Below are positions 1-5,429 of a stretch of 5,429 nt of DNA, piece by piece. This DNA is from DLAJ01 sp023663615. Its GTDB lineage: Bacteria; Bacillota; Clostridia; Lachnospirales; Lachnospiraceae. The stretch is from NCBI GenBank assembly GCA_023663615.1, contig JAMPHA010000066.1:1-5429 (forward strand). Reading direction: 5' to 3'. A model generated the notes under the pieces. The model ran no database searches. It was not told the DNA's origin and saw nothing but the letters and a program-made list of their open reading frames with translations. The position numbers were made by a program, and so were the translations under genes. Positions within the stretch are counted from its first letter, which is position 1; each line of letters begins with the position of its first letter.

Positions 1-11
1 AGGTACTATCA

Positions 12-54
12 ATGATGGGTCGATATAAAAAGATTTATTTGACCCCAACATCAT
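12..54. repeat. Imperfect stem-loop near the left edge
   Basis: GGGTCGA at 17-23 pairs with TTGACCC at 39-45 (one G-T pair), and after a single bulged T the ATAAA at 25-29 pairs with TTTAT at 34-38 around an AAGA loop. Outside this, ATGAT at 12-16 pairs with ATCAT at 50-54 across a one-sided bulge. Neither strand has a T tract after the hairpin, so it is not a classic intrinsic terminator. It may be a processed 3' end or a structured leader element; its role is unknown. Confidence 0.45.
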
Positions 55-55
55 C

Positions 56-108
56 ATATCATGAGCGCGAGCGGCAAATATCGCTCATGAATCACAGCTT
101 CATGATAT
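56..108. repeat. Overlapping inverted repeats built on three TCATGA elements
   Basis: TCATGAGCG at 59-67 is perfectly complementary to CGCTCATGA at 82-90 (9 bp stem, 14-base loop). ATATCATGA at 56-64 is also perfectly complementary to TCATGATAT at 100-108 (9 bp). The two stems share the left arm, so they cannot form together. TCATGA occurs at 59-64, 85-90 and 100-105, and is itself a palindrome. The element lies just upstream of the predicted operon promoter, so it could be a protein-binding operator or a structured end of an upstream transcript. The repeats are seen directly; the function is inference. Confidence 0.5.
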
Positions 109-138
109 AACACGCGAAAAGAAAAAACAAGCTTCTGG

Positions 139-167
139 TTGTCCGCCCGGCAAATGTTTGTTATAGT
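139..167 (+). promoter_or_regulatory. Predicted sigma-A-type promoter of the cupin-ABC operon
   Basis: A -35 candidate TTGTCC (139-144, four of six matches to TTGACA) and a -10 candidate TATAGT (162-167, five of six matches to TATAAT) are separated by exactly 17 bases. The transcription start would fall near 174, leaving a leader of about 50 bases before the preferred cupin start. The spacer contains CAAA/TTTG arms at 151-160, too short to call an operator. No other equally good promoter is seen between this point and the second ABC gene. Confidence 0.6.
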
Positions 168-210
168 AAGCGTAGGGATGATCCGACAATGAAAACATGG
201 AAGATCAGAC

Positions 211-216
211 AGGAGG
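211..216 (+). promoter_or_regulatory. Shine-Dalgarno site that decides the cupin start
   Basis: A full AGGAGG lies eight bases before the ATG at 225. The longer in-frame alternative, ATG at 189, has only a weak AGGG at 173-176 upstream. The strong site would lie inside the coding sequence if 189 were used, so 225 is preferred. Confidence 0.75.
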
Positions 217-224
217 ACACCGAG

Positions 225-554
225 ATGATTATTGATTTTACAAAGATGGAAGAAACGGTTTTGCCCGCGTTCAAGGGCGGAGAAAAGGAAATGCGCGCCC
301 ATATGTATGTGGATGAGTCAAACCGCATCATGCGCTGCCGGTTAATTCCGGGCGCGTCGATCGGACTGCATACGCATGAGGAGAGCAGCGAGATTCTTTT
401 TGTTCTGGAGGGAAGCGGAAAAGCGGTTTATGACGGCGCAGAGGAGCGCGTCAGCGCCGGAATGTGTCATTACTGTCCGAAAGGGCACAGTCATATGCTG
501 GTAAATGACACGGACGCGGATCTTATTTTCTATGCGGTCGTGCCGCAGCAGTAG
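225..554 (+). CDS. Small single-domain cupin protein
   Basis: A 109-residue protein (121 if the ATG at 189 were used) that is a complete single cupin beta-barrel. Cupin motif 1 is visible as G43, H49-x-H51, E56 and G63. Motif 2 is visible as G79, P85-x-G87, H90 and N94, matching the family pattern exactly. H49, H51, E56 and H90 are the expected metal ligands, so a divalent metal is probably bound. There is no DNA-binding domain, signal peptide or membrane segment, so it should be cytosolic. Cupins of this size include small-molecule sensors, isomerases, dioxygenases and proteins of unknown role, and the sequence does not choose among them. It is the first gene of the operon, with its TAG only 14 bases before the first ABC gene, suggesting a link to the transported compound. 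The family call is secure; the specific function is unknown. Confidence 0.9.
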   Translation: MIIDFTKMEETVLPAFKGGEKEMRAHMYVDESNRIMRCRLIPGASIGLHTHEESSEILFVLEGSGKAVYDGAEERVSAGMCHYCPKGHSHMLVNDTDADLIFYAVVPQQ

Positions 555-568
555 GCAGGAGTATCCCC

Positions 569-2446
569 ATGAAACAAGCAAGACCATCCTGCAATTACAT
601 TCGGCTGAGTATGCAGGCGGCTCCACTCGAAACAGCGTGGAAGCTGCTGTTTTTGCTGGCGTCGGGCGTTTATCCGAGCGCGTTGGTGCTGGTGTCCGGT
701 CATATGATTGATACCGGCTTAGGGGTATTGATGCGGGAAACGGCGCAGGGGCAGATGATAAAGAGCGTGCTTTTTTTGTGTGCGCTGATGCTGACGTGGC
801 ATTTATTAGAAGCGTTGGATAAGCTGATTGCCGTCCGATATGCGGCAAAGCTGACCGAACGCATCAACCTTGCAGCGGCTGAAAAACGCGCGCGTGTCAA
901 GTATGCATATATTGAGCGGGAGTCGGTGCAGAAGCTGTTTGCACGCATTTCCGAGAATCCGGCGGAGCATGTGAAGGAGGGCGCGGACAATCTGCTTTCT
1001 TTGGGGGCGTTTGCACTGGAAGCTGCCGGAATGCTTGCGGTGATTGCCGCGTGTTCGGGATGGGTTGCCCTGCTGTATTGTGCCTGCTGTGTTCCGCTTG
1101 TGTTGTTGTCGCTTAAATGCGGCGCATACGATTATGAGATTTTTGAACAGACCTCCGATCTGGAACGGCGAAGGGCGTATTACGAGCAGATATTGACGGC
1201 AAGAGAGCTGACAGAAGAAAGGGAACTGTTTGGATATACGCCGCAGATCAATCAAAAATGGGACGCGGTATGTGCAAAGATCGTGCGGATGACGGCGCAC
1301 ATCAACGCGAAGGTTTCCCTGCGGCTGACATCGGCTGCCATGCTGATGGCGTTGCTTCAGGTCCTCGTCATGTTGCTTTTATTGTTTCCGCTTCAGGCGG
1401 GAACGCTTTCGATCGGCGTGTATCTGACGATCGTAAAACAGCAGAACCGGTTAGAGCAGAAAATCGCATGGGAGCTGATGGAAAAAACAGAAACCTTTGA
1501 AAACTGTAGAAGATACGGGAAGGATTATGCAGAGTTTCTGGCGCTCGAAGAAGACGCGGACGCTTTATGCAGTCGTACGGCAGGACGTTTTCCCATGAAG
1601 GAAGCCGCGATAAGCGGCGCGGAGGCATTGCGGCAGGAACCGCAGCAAAGCGCCGCGTGCCCAGCCGCGGCTTGCGCTGGAGACGGTGTCCTGCCGCCGC
1701 TGCGTTTGGAACAAGTGACATTCTGCTATGAAGGGCGGGAAAAGCCGGCATTGTCCGATGTCAGTGTTTCCCTGGAGCCGGGGAAAAGCTACGCGCTTGT
1801 CGGGGAGAACGGTGCGGGAAAGACGACGCTCGTTAAGCTGCTTTTGGGAATGTATGATTCCTATCGCGGAAATATTTACATAGGGGACCGCGAACTCCGT
1901 ACGATAGGGACACGGGAAAAGAAAGCGTGTCTGACGGTGTTATTTCAGGACTTTTTTCATTACGGGATTTCCGTGCGCGATTATCTGAATCTGGGAAAAG
2001 AGCAGCCGTATGTGGAAGCGCGTCTGTATCAGGCGCTTGCGGGCGTCGGGCTTGCAGAGCAGGTGGAAGCGCTGCCGGACGGTCTGGATACGCGGCTTGG
2101 AAAAATGCAGGAAGGCGTTGATCTTTCCGGCGGACAGTGGCAAAAGCTGGCGGCCGCCCGGTGTATGCTGGATGATGCGCCGCTGTTGATCTTAGACGAG
2201 CCGACTTCCGCGATGGATGCGCTCAGCGAGAAATCCTTTTATCAGGTACTCACGGAAGCGGCGCAGGGAAGAACGGCGCTGTTTATTACACACCGTCTCG
2301 GACTGGCGCTTTATGCGGATGAAATTCTCGTGATGGAGGACGGCAGACTGTGCGAGCGCGGAACGCACGAGGATCTGATGGCGCTGAGAGGACGGTATTA
2401 CCAAATGTATGAGGCACAGAGGAGCTGGTATCAGGATGAAGCATAA
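569..2446 (+). CDS. ABC exporter half-transporter, fused permease and ATPase (first of pair)
   Basis: A 625-residue protein combining a six-helix membrane domain with an ATPase domain, the type IV (ABCB-like) exporter layout. Hydrophobic segments lie near residues 23-46, 63-84, 143-164, 165-182, 253-274 and 277-292. The ATPase domain runs from about 378 to 615: A-loop Y387, Walker A GENGAGKTT at 412-420 with K418, Q-loop Q460, signature LSGGQ at 519-523, Walker B D543-E544, D-loop SAMD at 547-550 and H-loop H575. All catalytic residues are present. The LSGGQWQK form of the signature also occurs in NisT/SpaT lantibiotic exporters, hinting at a peptide-like substrate, but no N-terminal C39 peptidase domain is present. 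AGGAG at 557-561 sits seven bases before the ATG. Residues 333-376 form an unusually long Ala/Cys/Gln-rich linker. It probably pairs with the product of the next gene, which overlaps it. The exporter call is firm; the substrate is unknown. Confidence 0.93.
   Translation: MKQARPSCNYIRLSMQAAPLETAWKLLFLLASGVYPSALVLVSGHMIDTGLGVLMRETAQGQMIKSVLFLCALMLTWHLLEALDKLIAVRYAAKLTERINLAAAEKRARVKYAYIERESVQKLFARISENPAEHVKEGADNLLSLGAFALEAAGMLAVIAACSGWVALLYCACCVPLVLLSLKCGAYDYEIFEQTSDLERRRAYYEQILTARELTEERELFGYTPQINQKWDAVCAKIVRMTAHINAKVSLRLTSAAMLMALLQVLVMLLLLFPLQAGTLSIGVYLTIVKQQNRLEQKIAWELMEKTETFENCRRYGKDYAEFLALEEDADALCSRTAGRFPMKEAAISGAEALRQEPQQSAACPAAACAGDGVLPPLRLEQVTFCYEGREKPALSDVSVSLEPGKSYALVGENGAGKTTLVKLLLGMYDSYRGNIYIGDRELRTIGTREKKACLTVLFQDFFHYGISVRDYLNLGKEQPYVEARLYQALAGVGLAEQVEALPDGLDTRLGKMQEGVDLSGGQWQKLAAARCMLDDAPLLILDEPTSAMDALSEKSFYQVLTEAAQGRTALFITHRLGLALYADEILVMEDGRLCERGTHEDLMALRGRYYQMYEAQRSWYQDEA
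2418..2424 (+). promoter_or_regulatory. Shine-Dalgarno site of the second ABC gene, inside the first
   Basis: AGAGGAG lies within the last codons of the first ABC gene, 11 bases before the ATG at 2436. It supports 2436 over the in-frame ATG at 2409, which would put this site inside the coding sequence. The spacing is a little long. Its position under ribosomes finishing the upstream gene suggests translational coupling. Confidence 0.55.
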
Positions 2447-4250
2447 AAAGAAAGACGGCATCCTCTTTTCCACGATGCTGCGCTTAATCGGTGAAAAAAA
2501 GAAGGACGTTTTCATTTGGAATTATGTTGTGGCGGTGATGGCGGGCGCGTTTGCGGGCGGCGCGGTCGTTTTTTTACAGAACGTGCTGGATGCGGTGACG
2601 GCGTATGCGGCAAAAGAAGCAGGGCTTGGCGCGGTATTGCAGGCGTTTGTGATTTTTTTGCTTATCAAACTCGGCGATCAGGTGTGCACCGGAGTTTATA
2701 ATACGCTTGGCGAAACGCACAGTGAGATTTCCATACGAAATCTGGGGAACCGGATTCATCAAAAGATCGCGCGGACAGAGGCGGTCCGGTTTGAGGAAAA
2801 GGAACGCCTTTTAGCGATCCAGAAAGCGTACCGCGGGGCGCAAAACGGCAGAAATTATGTGAATACTTACCTGACATTACTGTTTCTGTATGTTCCGTAT
2901 TACGGGATATTGTCGGCATTTCTTTTTTTGCAGGAACCGATTCTGTGTCTGCTGTTGTTTCTGATCTTTCTGCCGGGCATTTTTTCGCAGGTCTTAAAGA
3001 GCAGATCATTTGCGGCAATGGAGAAAAAAACGGCGCAGGCGGATCGCGAAATGCGATATATGACGCGCTGTATCGGATCGAAGGAGGCGTTTGCCGAAAC
3101 GAGGCAGCTTGGCGCGTTTCCGTATTTCAGGGAGTGCCTGACGCAGAGCATTCACAGTCTCAATCTGGCGAAAAAGGAGGCATACCGCGCCGCCGTATGG
3201 CTTGATTTTATCATGGGCGCGGGCTCCCTTCTCGCTTATGCGGGCGTGATCCTGATCTTGTTTCGGGCGCTTGTGAGCGGGCAGATCAGCTTCGGGGCGT
3301 TTGGCGCGATGTTTTGCTCGCTTGACAGCATTTATGAGATGACGCAGGAAGTGATCTTAGAGACGGTAAGCTATAGCGTGGAGCTGAAAGAGAGTATTCG
3401 CAATTTTGTGCGTTTTTTGCGCGGCGAAGAAAAAGAGCAGGGGGATGAGCAGCTTGACCGGCACGGGGAGATCGTATGTTCCCATGTTTCTTTCAAGTAT
3501 CCGGAAAGCGCGGAGGAAGCGCTGACAGATGTGAATCTGACGCTCCGCGAGGGGGAGACTTTAGCGGTGGTCGGAGAAAACGGATCCGGCAAAACGACGC
3601 TTGTACGTCTTCTTTTGGGAATCTATCTGCCGGATAGCGGAACGGTCAGTCACAACGGCGTCCCCGTGCAGGCATATCGGCGCGACGCACTGTATCAAAA
3701 AAGCACGGCGGTGTTTCAGCGTTTCGGGCGTTATCGGATGACGTTGGAAGAAAACATAACCGTCAGCGATGGGAAAGCGGACAGGTTAGATCGGGAAGGC
3801 GGCGGCGAAGGAAGAGACGGTAGAATGTTGACGGCGCTCGAAAGGGCAGGGCTTGGACAGAATGGGAATGTAGAGCAGGCGCTTTTTCCGCAGGGAGAAA
3901 AAACCATGCTCGGAAATGAGTTCGGCGGCGTCGATCTCTCCGGCGGACAGTGGCAGAGAGTGGCGATCGCCCGCGGTTTCTATCGTGAACATGAGCTGAT
4001 CGTTTTAGACGAGCCGACCTCTGCGATTGATCCGATCGAGGAAAAGGAGATTCTGACGCGGTTTTTGGAGCTTGCGGCGGATAAAACGGCAGTGATCATT
4101 ACGCACAGGCTTGCCAGCGTCAGAAAGGCGGACCGCATAGCGGTCATGAGCGGCAGCAGGCTTATCGCGTGTGATACGCATGAGAGATTGTTGGAAAATT
4201 GCGAGCTGTACCGCCGCATGTGGGAGGCGCAGGCGGGGCAGTATGTATGA
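2436..4250 (+). CDS. ABC exporter half-transporter, fused permease and ATPase (second of pair)
   Basis: A 604-residue protein with the same layout as its upstream neighbour. Hydrophobic segments lie near residues 28-48, 66-85, 145-164, 167-186, 258-280 and 282-302. The ATPase domain covers about 345-600: A-loop Y355, Walker A GENGSGKTT at 380-388 with K386, Q-loop Q428, signature LSGGQ at 501-505 followed by WQR, Walker B D525-E526, D-loop SAID at 529-532 and H-loop H557. The first 20 residues are lysine-rich, placing the N-terminus in the cytosol. ATG 2436 is preferred to 2409 (613 residues) because of the Shine-Dalgarno site; the gene then overlaps the first ABC gene by 11 bases. This tight coupling and the sequence divergence between the two suggest a heterodimer. 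A Gly/Asp/Glu/Arg-rich insert at about 448-462 sits between the Q-loop and the signature. The family is certain; the substrate is unknown, with peptide export one reasonable guess from the LSGGQWQ motif. Confidence 0.92.
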   Translation: MKHKKKDGILFSTMLRLIGEKKKDVFIWNYVVAVMAGAFAGGAVVFLQNVLDAVTAYAAKEAGLGAVLQAFVIFLLIKLGDQVCTGVYNTLGETHSEISIRNLGNRIHQKIARTEAVRFEEKERLLAIQKAYRGAQNGRNYVNTYLTLLFLYVPYYGILSAFLFLQEPILCLLLFLIFLPGIFSQVLKSRSFAAMEKKTAQADREMRYMTRCIGSKEAFAETRQLGAFPYFRECLTQSIHSLNLAKKEAYRAAVWLDFIMGAGSLLAYAGVILILFRALVSGQISFGAFGAMFCSLDSIYEMTQEVILETVSYSVELKESIRNFVRFLRGEEKEQGDEQLDRHGEIVCSHVSFKYPESAEEALTDVNLTLREGETLAVVGENGSGKTTLVRLLLGIYLPDSGTVSHNGVPVQAYRRDALYQKSTAVFQRFGRYRMTLEENITVSDGKADRLDREGGGEGRDGRMLTALERAGLGQNGNVEQALFPQGEKTMLGNEFGGVDLSGGQWQRVAIARGFYREHELIVLDEPTSAIDPIEEKEILTRFLELAADKTAVIITHRLASVRKADRIAVMSGSRLIACDTHERLLENCELYRRMWEAQAGQYV

Positions 4251-4294
4251 CAGGCGGCTTTCCCCATAAAGAGAAAAACCGCCTGTTTCTATAT
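4250..4294 (+). terminator. Probable intrinsic terminator of the cupin-ABC operon
   Basis: ACAGGCGG at 4250-4257 is perfectly complementary to CCGCCTGT at 4279-4286, giving an 8 bp GC-rich stem that starts on the last base of the stop codon. It is followed by TTTCTATAT, a short and interrupted U-rich tail, so termination may be partial. In the minus sense no T tract follows the hairpin. Confidence 0.65.
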
Positions 4295-4308
4295 AAATAC
4301 TCCTTAAC

Positions 4309-4357
4309 AAAAAAAGTCCCACCGGGTTGCGCATAGTAAAACCAGAGGCGTGGTGGG
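4309..4357 (-). terminator. Probable intrinsic terminator of the histidine phosphatase gene
   Basis: On the minus strand CCCACC (complement of 4352-4357) pairs with GGTGGG (complement of 4318-4323), with an inner GGTT/AACC pairing (4340-4343 with 4325-4328). Two bases later comes a run of seven T (complement of 4309-4315), the classic order for a rho-independent terminator reading leftward. It lies about 110 bases past the phosphatase stop codon, with no other gene between. In the plus sense the hairpin is followed only by TTCTATAT, so it could also act as a weak second stop for the ABC operon. Confidence 0.7.
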
Positions 4358-4404
4358 TTCTATATGGACATCATTATAGCGAATGGATTTGCGAAAAGCA
4401 AGAG

Positions 4405-4438
4405 GTTTTTCTAAAAAATTTAATATATTAAGAAAAAC
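4405..4438. repeat. AT-rich inverted repeat between convergent genes
   Basis: GTTTTTCT at 4405-4412 is the exact reverse complement of AGAAAAAC at 4431-4438, and the spacer contains the palindrome TAATATATTA at 4421-4430. The stem is AT-rich and weak. It falls in the 3' untranslated part of the phosphatase transcript. It may contribute to transcript end formation, but no function can be assigned. Confidence 0.35.
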
Positions 4439-4466
4439 GGTAACATTTATTTATATGTCCCACCCC

Positions 4467-5309
4467 TTACCCCTGAAACGGCATAGCGAACCCCCCGTAA
4501 TAGGAGACCGGCTCGCCCGCGATCCGGAAATGGGAAGTATCGCCGGCTGTCTGCACGCGGAAATATGCCTGTCCGGGAATCCGTTCCTCGGCGGAGAGGA
4601 TCGTCACGGACGCGGGAGGGACGAAAAAGCCGTGGAGCATGGCGTGCGGCGCCGTATTGATCAGGTGGGAGAGCATCATCATCATGACACCGAGATGACA
4701 GAAAAAGACAAGTACCTCCTCCTCCCCGTCAGCTTCTTTCATGCAGGCAACGGAGGTCCCGTCATATTTCATAAAATAGTTGCTCGTCCCGTGCGTCCCG
4801 TCCGTGCGGTAGCAGAAGCCGTCCCGGCGGTAGCCGTGCAGCGCGAGCAATCCGTCTAAGCGGTCATAAATCCAGTCCGCCTGATTCCCCAGATCGCAGT
4901 GCGTCATCAACTCCGCCTCTCTCCAGCGGTCTTTATCGAGCAGAAGCGGATGCTCATTAAAATAGGCAGGCGTTAAGTCCCACGGAATAAAGCGGTGGTC
5001 GGGATGTAATTCGACGTCAACGGGCGCATGAAGTTCGCGCAGCCACGGGTAGACGATCGCCTTTTTCGGATCAGGGTCGTGGAGGATGTCGGGCGCGGGA
5101 TCGGGAAAAACGGTTGTCAGGCTGACATGATGCGCGGCAAGCGTCGGCGCCGCGGTCGCCTGCGCCCGTCCCAACGGAGAACAGTAAAACTGGCTGACAT
5201 GCCAGTTTTTCGCGCGTTCTGCGACAAGTTCCGCCTCGCGGAAGCCTTTTTCCGTTAAAGAATCTTTTGTGTAATCCGGTTCTGCATGTCTGATAAAAAT
5301 AAGTTTCAT
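4467..5309 (-). CDS. Histidine phosphatase family protein (phosphoglycerate mutase-like)
   Basis: A 280-residue cytosolic protein of the histidine phosphatase superfamily, which removes phosphate groups through a phosphohistidine intermediate. The N-terminal signature is R7-H8-A9-E10, with H8 as the nucleophile; the third position is Ala where most members have Gly. S44-P45-L46-G47-R48 supplies the second phosphate-binding Arg. E92 in WLRE is the likely proton donor, and H205 in FFCHLG is the second catalytic His. All four key residues are therefore present. It is longer than the roughly 200 residues of simple members, with extra sequence at about 95-180 between catalytic elements, and resembles from memory a clostridial family with the same RHxxPDY start and FFCHxG motif. 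Four Met in a row occur at 209-212. GGAGG (complement of 5316-5320) lies six bases before the ATG. It is convergent to the ABC operon and looks independent of it. The substrate is unknown; a metabolic mutase role is less likely. Confidence 0.9.
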   Translation of the reverse strand: MKLIFIRHAEPDYTKDSLTEKGFREAELVAERAKNWHVSQFYCSPLGRAQATAAPTLAAHHVSLTTVFPDPAPDILHDPDPKKAIVYPWLRELHAPVDVELHPDHRFIPWDLTPAYFNEHPLLLDKDRWREAELMTHCDLGNQADWIYDRLDGLLALHGYRRDGFCYRTDGTHGTSNYFMKYDGTSVACMKEADGEEEVLVFFCHLGVMMMMLSHLINTAPHAMLHGFFVPPASVTILSAEERIPGQAYFRVQTAGDTSHFRIAGEPVSYYGGFAMPFQG

Positions 5310-5362
5310 TCGAATCCTCCATACCGCCGTAAATCTGTAGGTTTGCGGTTCAATTAGTAATA

Positions 5363-5371
5363 ATTATAGCA
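5363..5371 (-). promoter_or_regulatory. Extended -10 promoter of the phosphatase gene
   Basis: Read on the minus strand, 5371-5363 is TGCTATAAT, a perfect TATAAT with the TGn extension that lets sigma-A promoters work with a poor -35. At 17 bases upstream only TAAAAA is found, a weak -35. Transcription would start about 45-50 bases before the ATG at 5309. Confidence 0.65.
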
Positions 5372-5404
5372 TACGGGTGTAGATATTTTTAGGTGGTATT
5401 TTGA

Positions 5405-5429
5405 TGGGATAGGTTTTGCACTTATCCCA
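5405..5429. repeat. Stem-loop at the right edge
   Basis: TGGGATA at 5405-5411 is perfectly complementary to TATCCCA at 5423-5429, extending inward by one G-T and one G-C pair to nine pairs with loop TTTTGCA. The window ends on the last paired base, so any longer stem or T tail is out of view. It could be a terminator of a gene to the right or an operator upstream of the phosphatase promoter. Confidence 0.4.

Larger units (their letters stand above)
3..110 (+). other. Possible C-terminal remnant of a gene entering from the left, or a 32-residue small ORF
   Basis: One plus-strand frame is open from the left edge to a TAA at 108-110, while the other two plus frames close by position 28. Inside it are tandem ATG codons at 12 and 15, giving 32 residues beginning MMGRYKKIYLTPTSSYHERE. 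I do not recognise the protein. There is no clear Shine-Dalgarno site before the ATGs, because only 11 bases precede them. The same bases also form strong hairpins, which argues against a real coding tail. It could be the last residues of an upstream gene, a pseudogene remnant, or chance. Flanking sequence would settle it. Confidence 0.2.

Noticed and set aside
54..302. Minus-strand 82-codon open frame across the leader and cupin start
   Set aside because: It overlaps the predicted promoter and a well-supported cupin, and has no family features.
342..848. Minus-strand 168-codon open frame
   Set aside because: It lies opposite the cupin and the first ABC gene, both with intact family motifs, and shows no domain or ribosome binding site.
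569..1000. N-terminal C39 peptidase domain in the ABC exporter, as in bacteriocin transporters that cleave leaders
   Set aside because: The first membrane segment starts at about residue 23, leaving no room for a peptidase domain, and no Cys/His catalytic motif is present.
806..1300. Minus-strand 164-codon open frame
   Set aside because: It is antisense to the membrane domain of the first ABC protein, with no recognisable protein features.
4674..4685. Run of four CAT triplets as a microsatellite
   Set aside because: It is short and lies in frame in the phosphatase, encoding Met 209-212; there is no sign of expansion.
4383..4859. Plus-strand 158-codon open frame with a His-rich stretch
   Set aside because: It runs antisense to the phosphatase gene, has no Shine-Dalgarno site, and its His run is the reverse reading of four Met codons at 4674-4685.
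1..5429. CRISPR array, tRNA, rRNA, insertion sequence or riboswitch
   Set aside because: No regularly spaced repeats, cloverleaf, transposase motifs or recognisable riboswitch core were seen by eye on either strand.

Overview
The window reads as ordinary bacterial chromosome from a Bacillota organism, most likely class Clostridia and possibly Lachnospiraceae. The grounds are strong AGGAGG-type Shine-Dalgarno sites, sigma-A-like promoters, AT-rich gene junctions around moderately GC-rich genes, and a histidine phosphatase whose layout resembles a 240-280 residue family I associate with gut Lachnospiraceae. The taxonomic call is inference from style and recall, not from a marker gene.

Positions 1-188 form a left-hand non-coding region. 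It holds a possible short C-terminal coding remnant ending at 110, a strong imperfect hairpin at 12-54, three TCATGA elements able to form competing hairpins at 56-108, and a good promoter (TTGTCC, 17 bp, TATAGT) at 139-167. This promoter likely drives a three-gene operon on the plus strand: a small single-domain cupin (225-554), a first ABC exporter half-transporter (569-2446), and a second one (2436-4250) whose start overlaps the end of the first by 11 bases. A hairpin directly after the last stop codon (4250-4286) probably ends the transcript.

Positions 4251-4466 separate two convergent genes. They contain the operon terminator, a second hairpin with a seven-T tail in the minus-strand sense, and an AT-rich inverted repeat. 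A histidine phosphatase family gene follows on the minus strand (5309 to 4467), with its own Shine-Dalgarno site and an extended -10 promoter at 5363-5371. A hairpin abuts the right edge.

The two ABC proteins each have six predicted membrane segments followed by a complete nucleotide-binding domain. They probably form a heterodimeric exporter. Both carry the LSGGQWQ form of the signature motif, which is also found in NisT/SpaT-type peptide exporters, and both keep all catalytic residues. No precursor peptide, maturation enzyme or regulator is visible, so the substrate is unknown. The cupin has all four metal ligands and could sense or modify a small molecule linked to the exporter, but this is inference. 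No dramatic new system is evident; the most useful leads are the cupin/dual-ABC operon and its structured leader.
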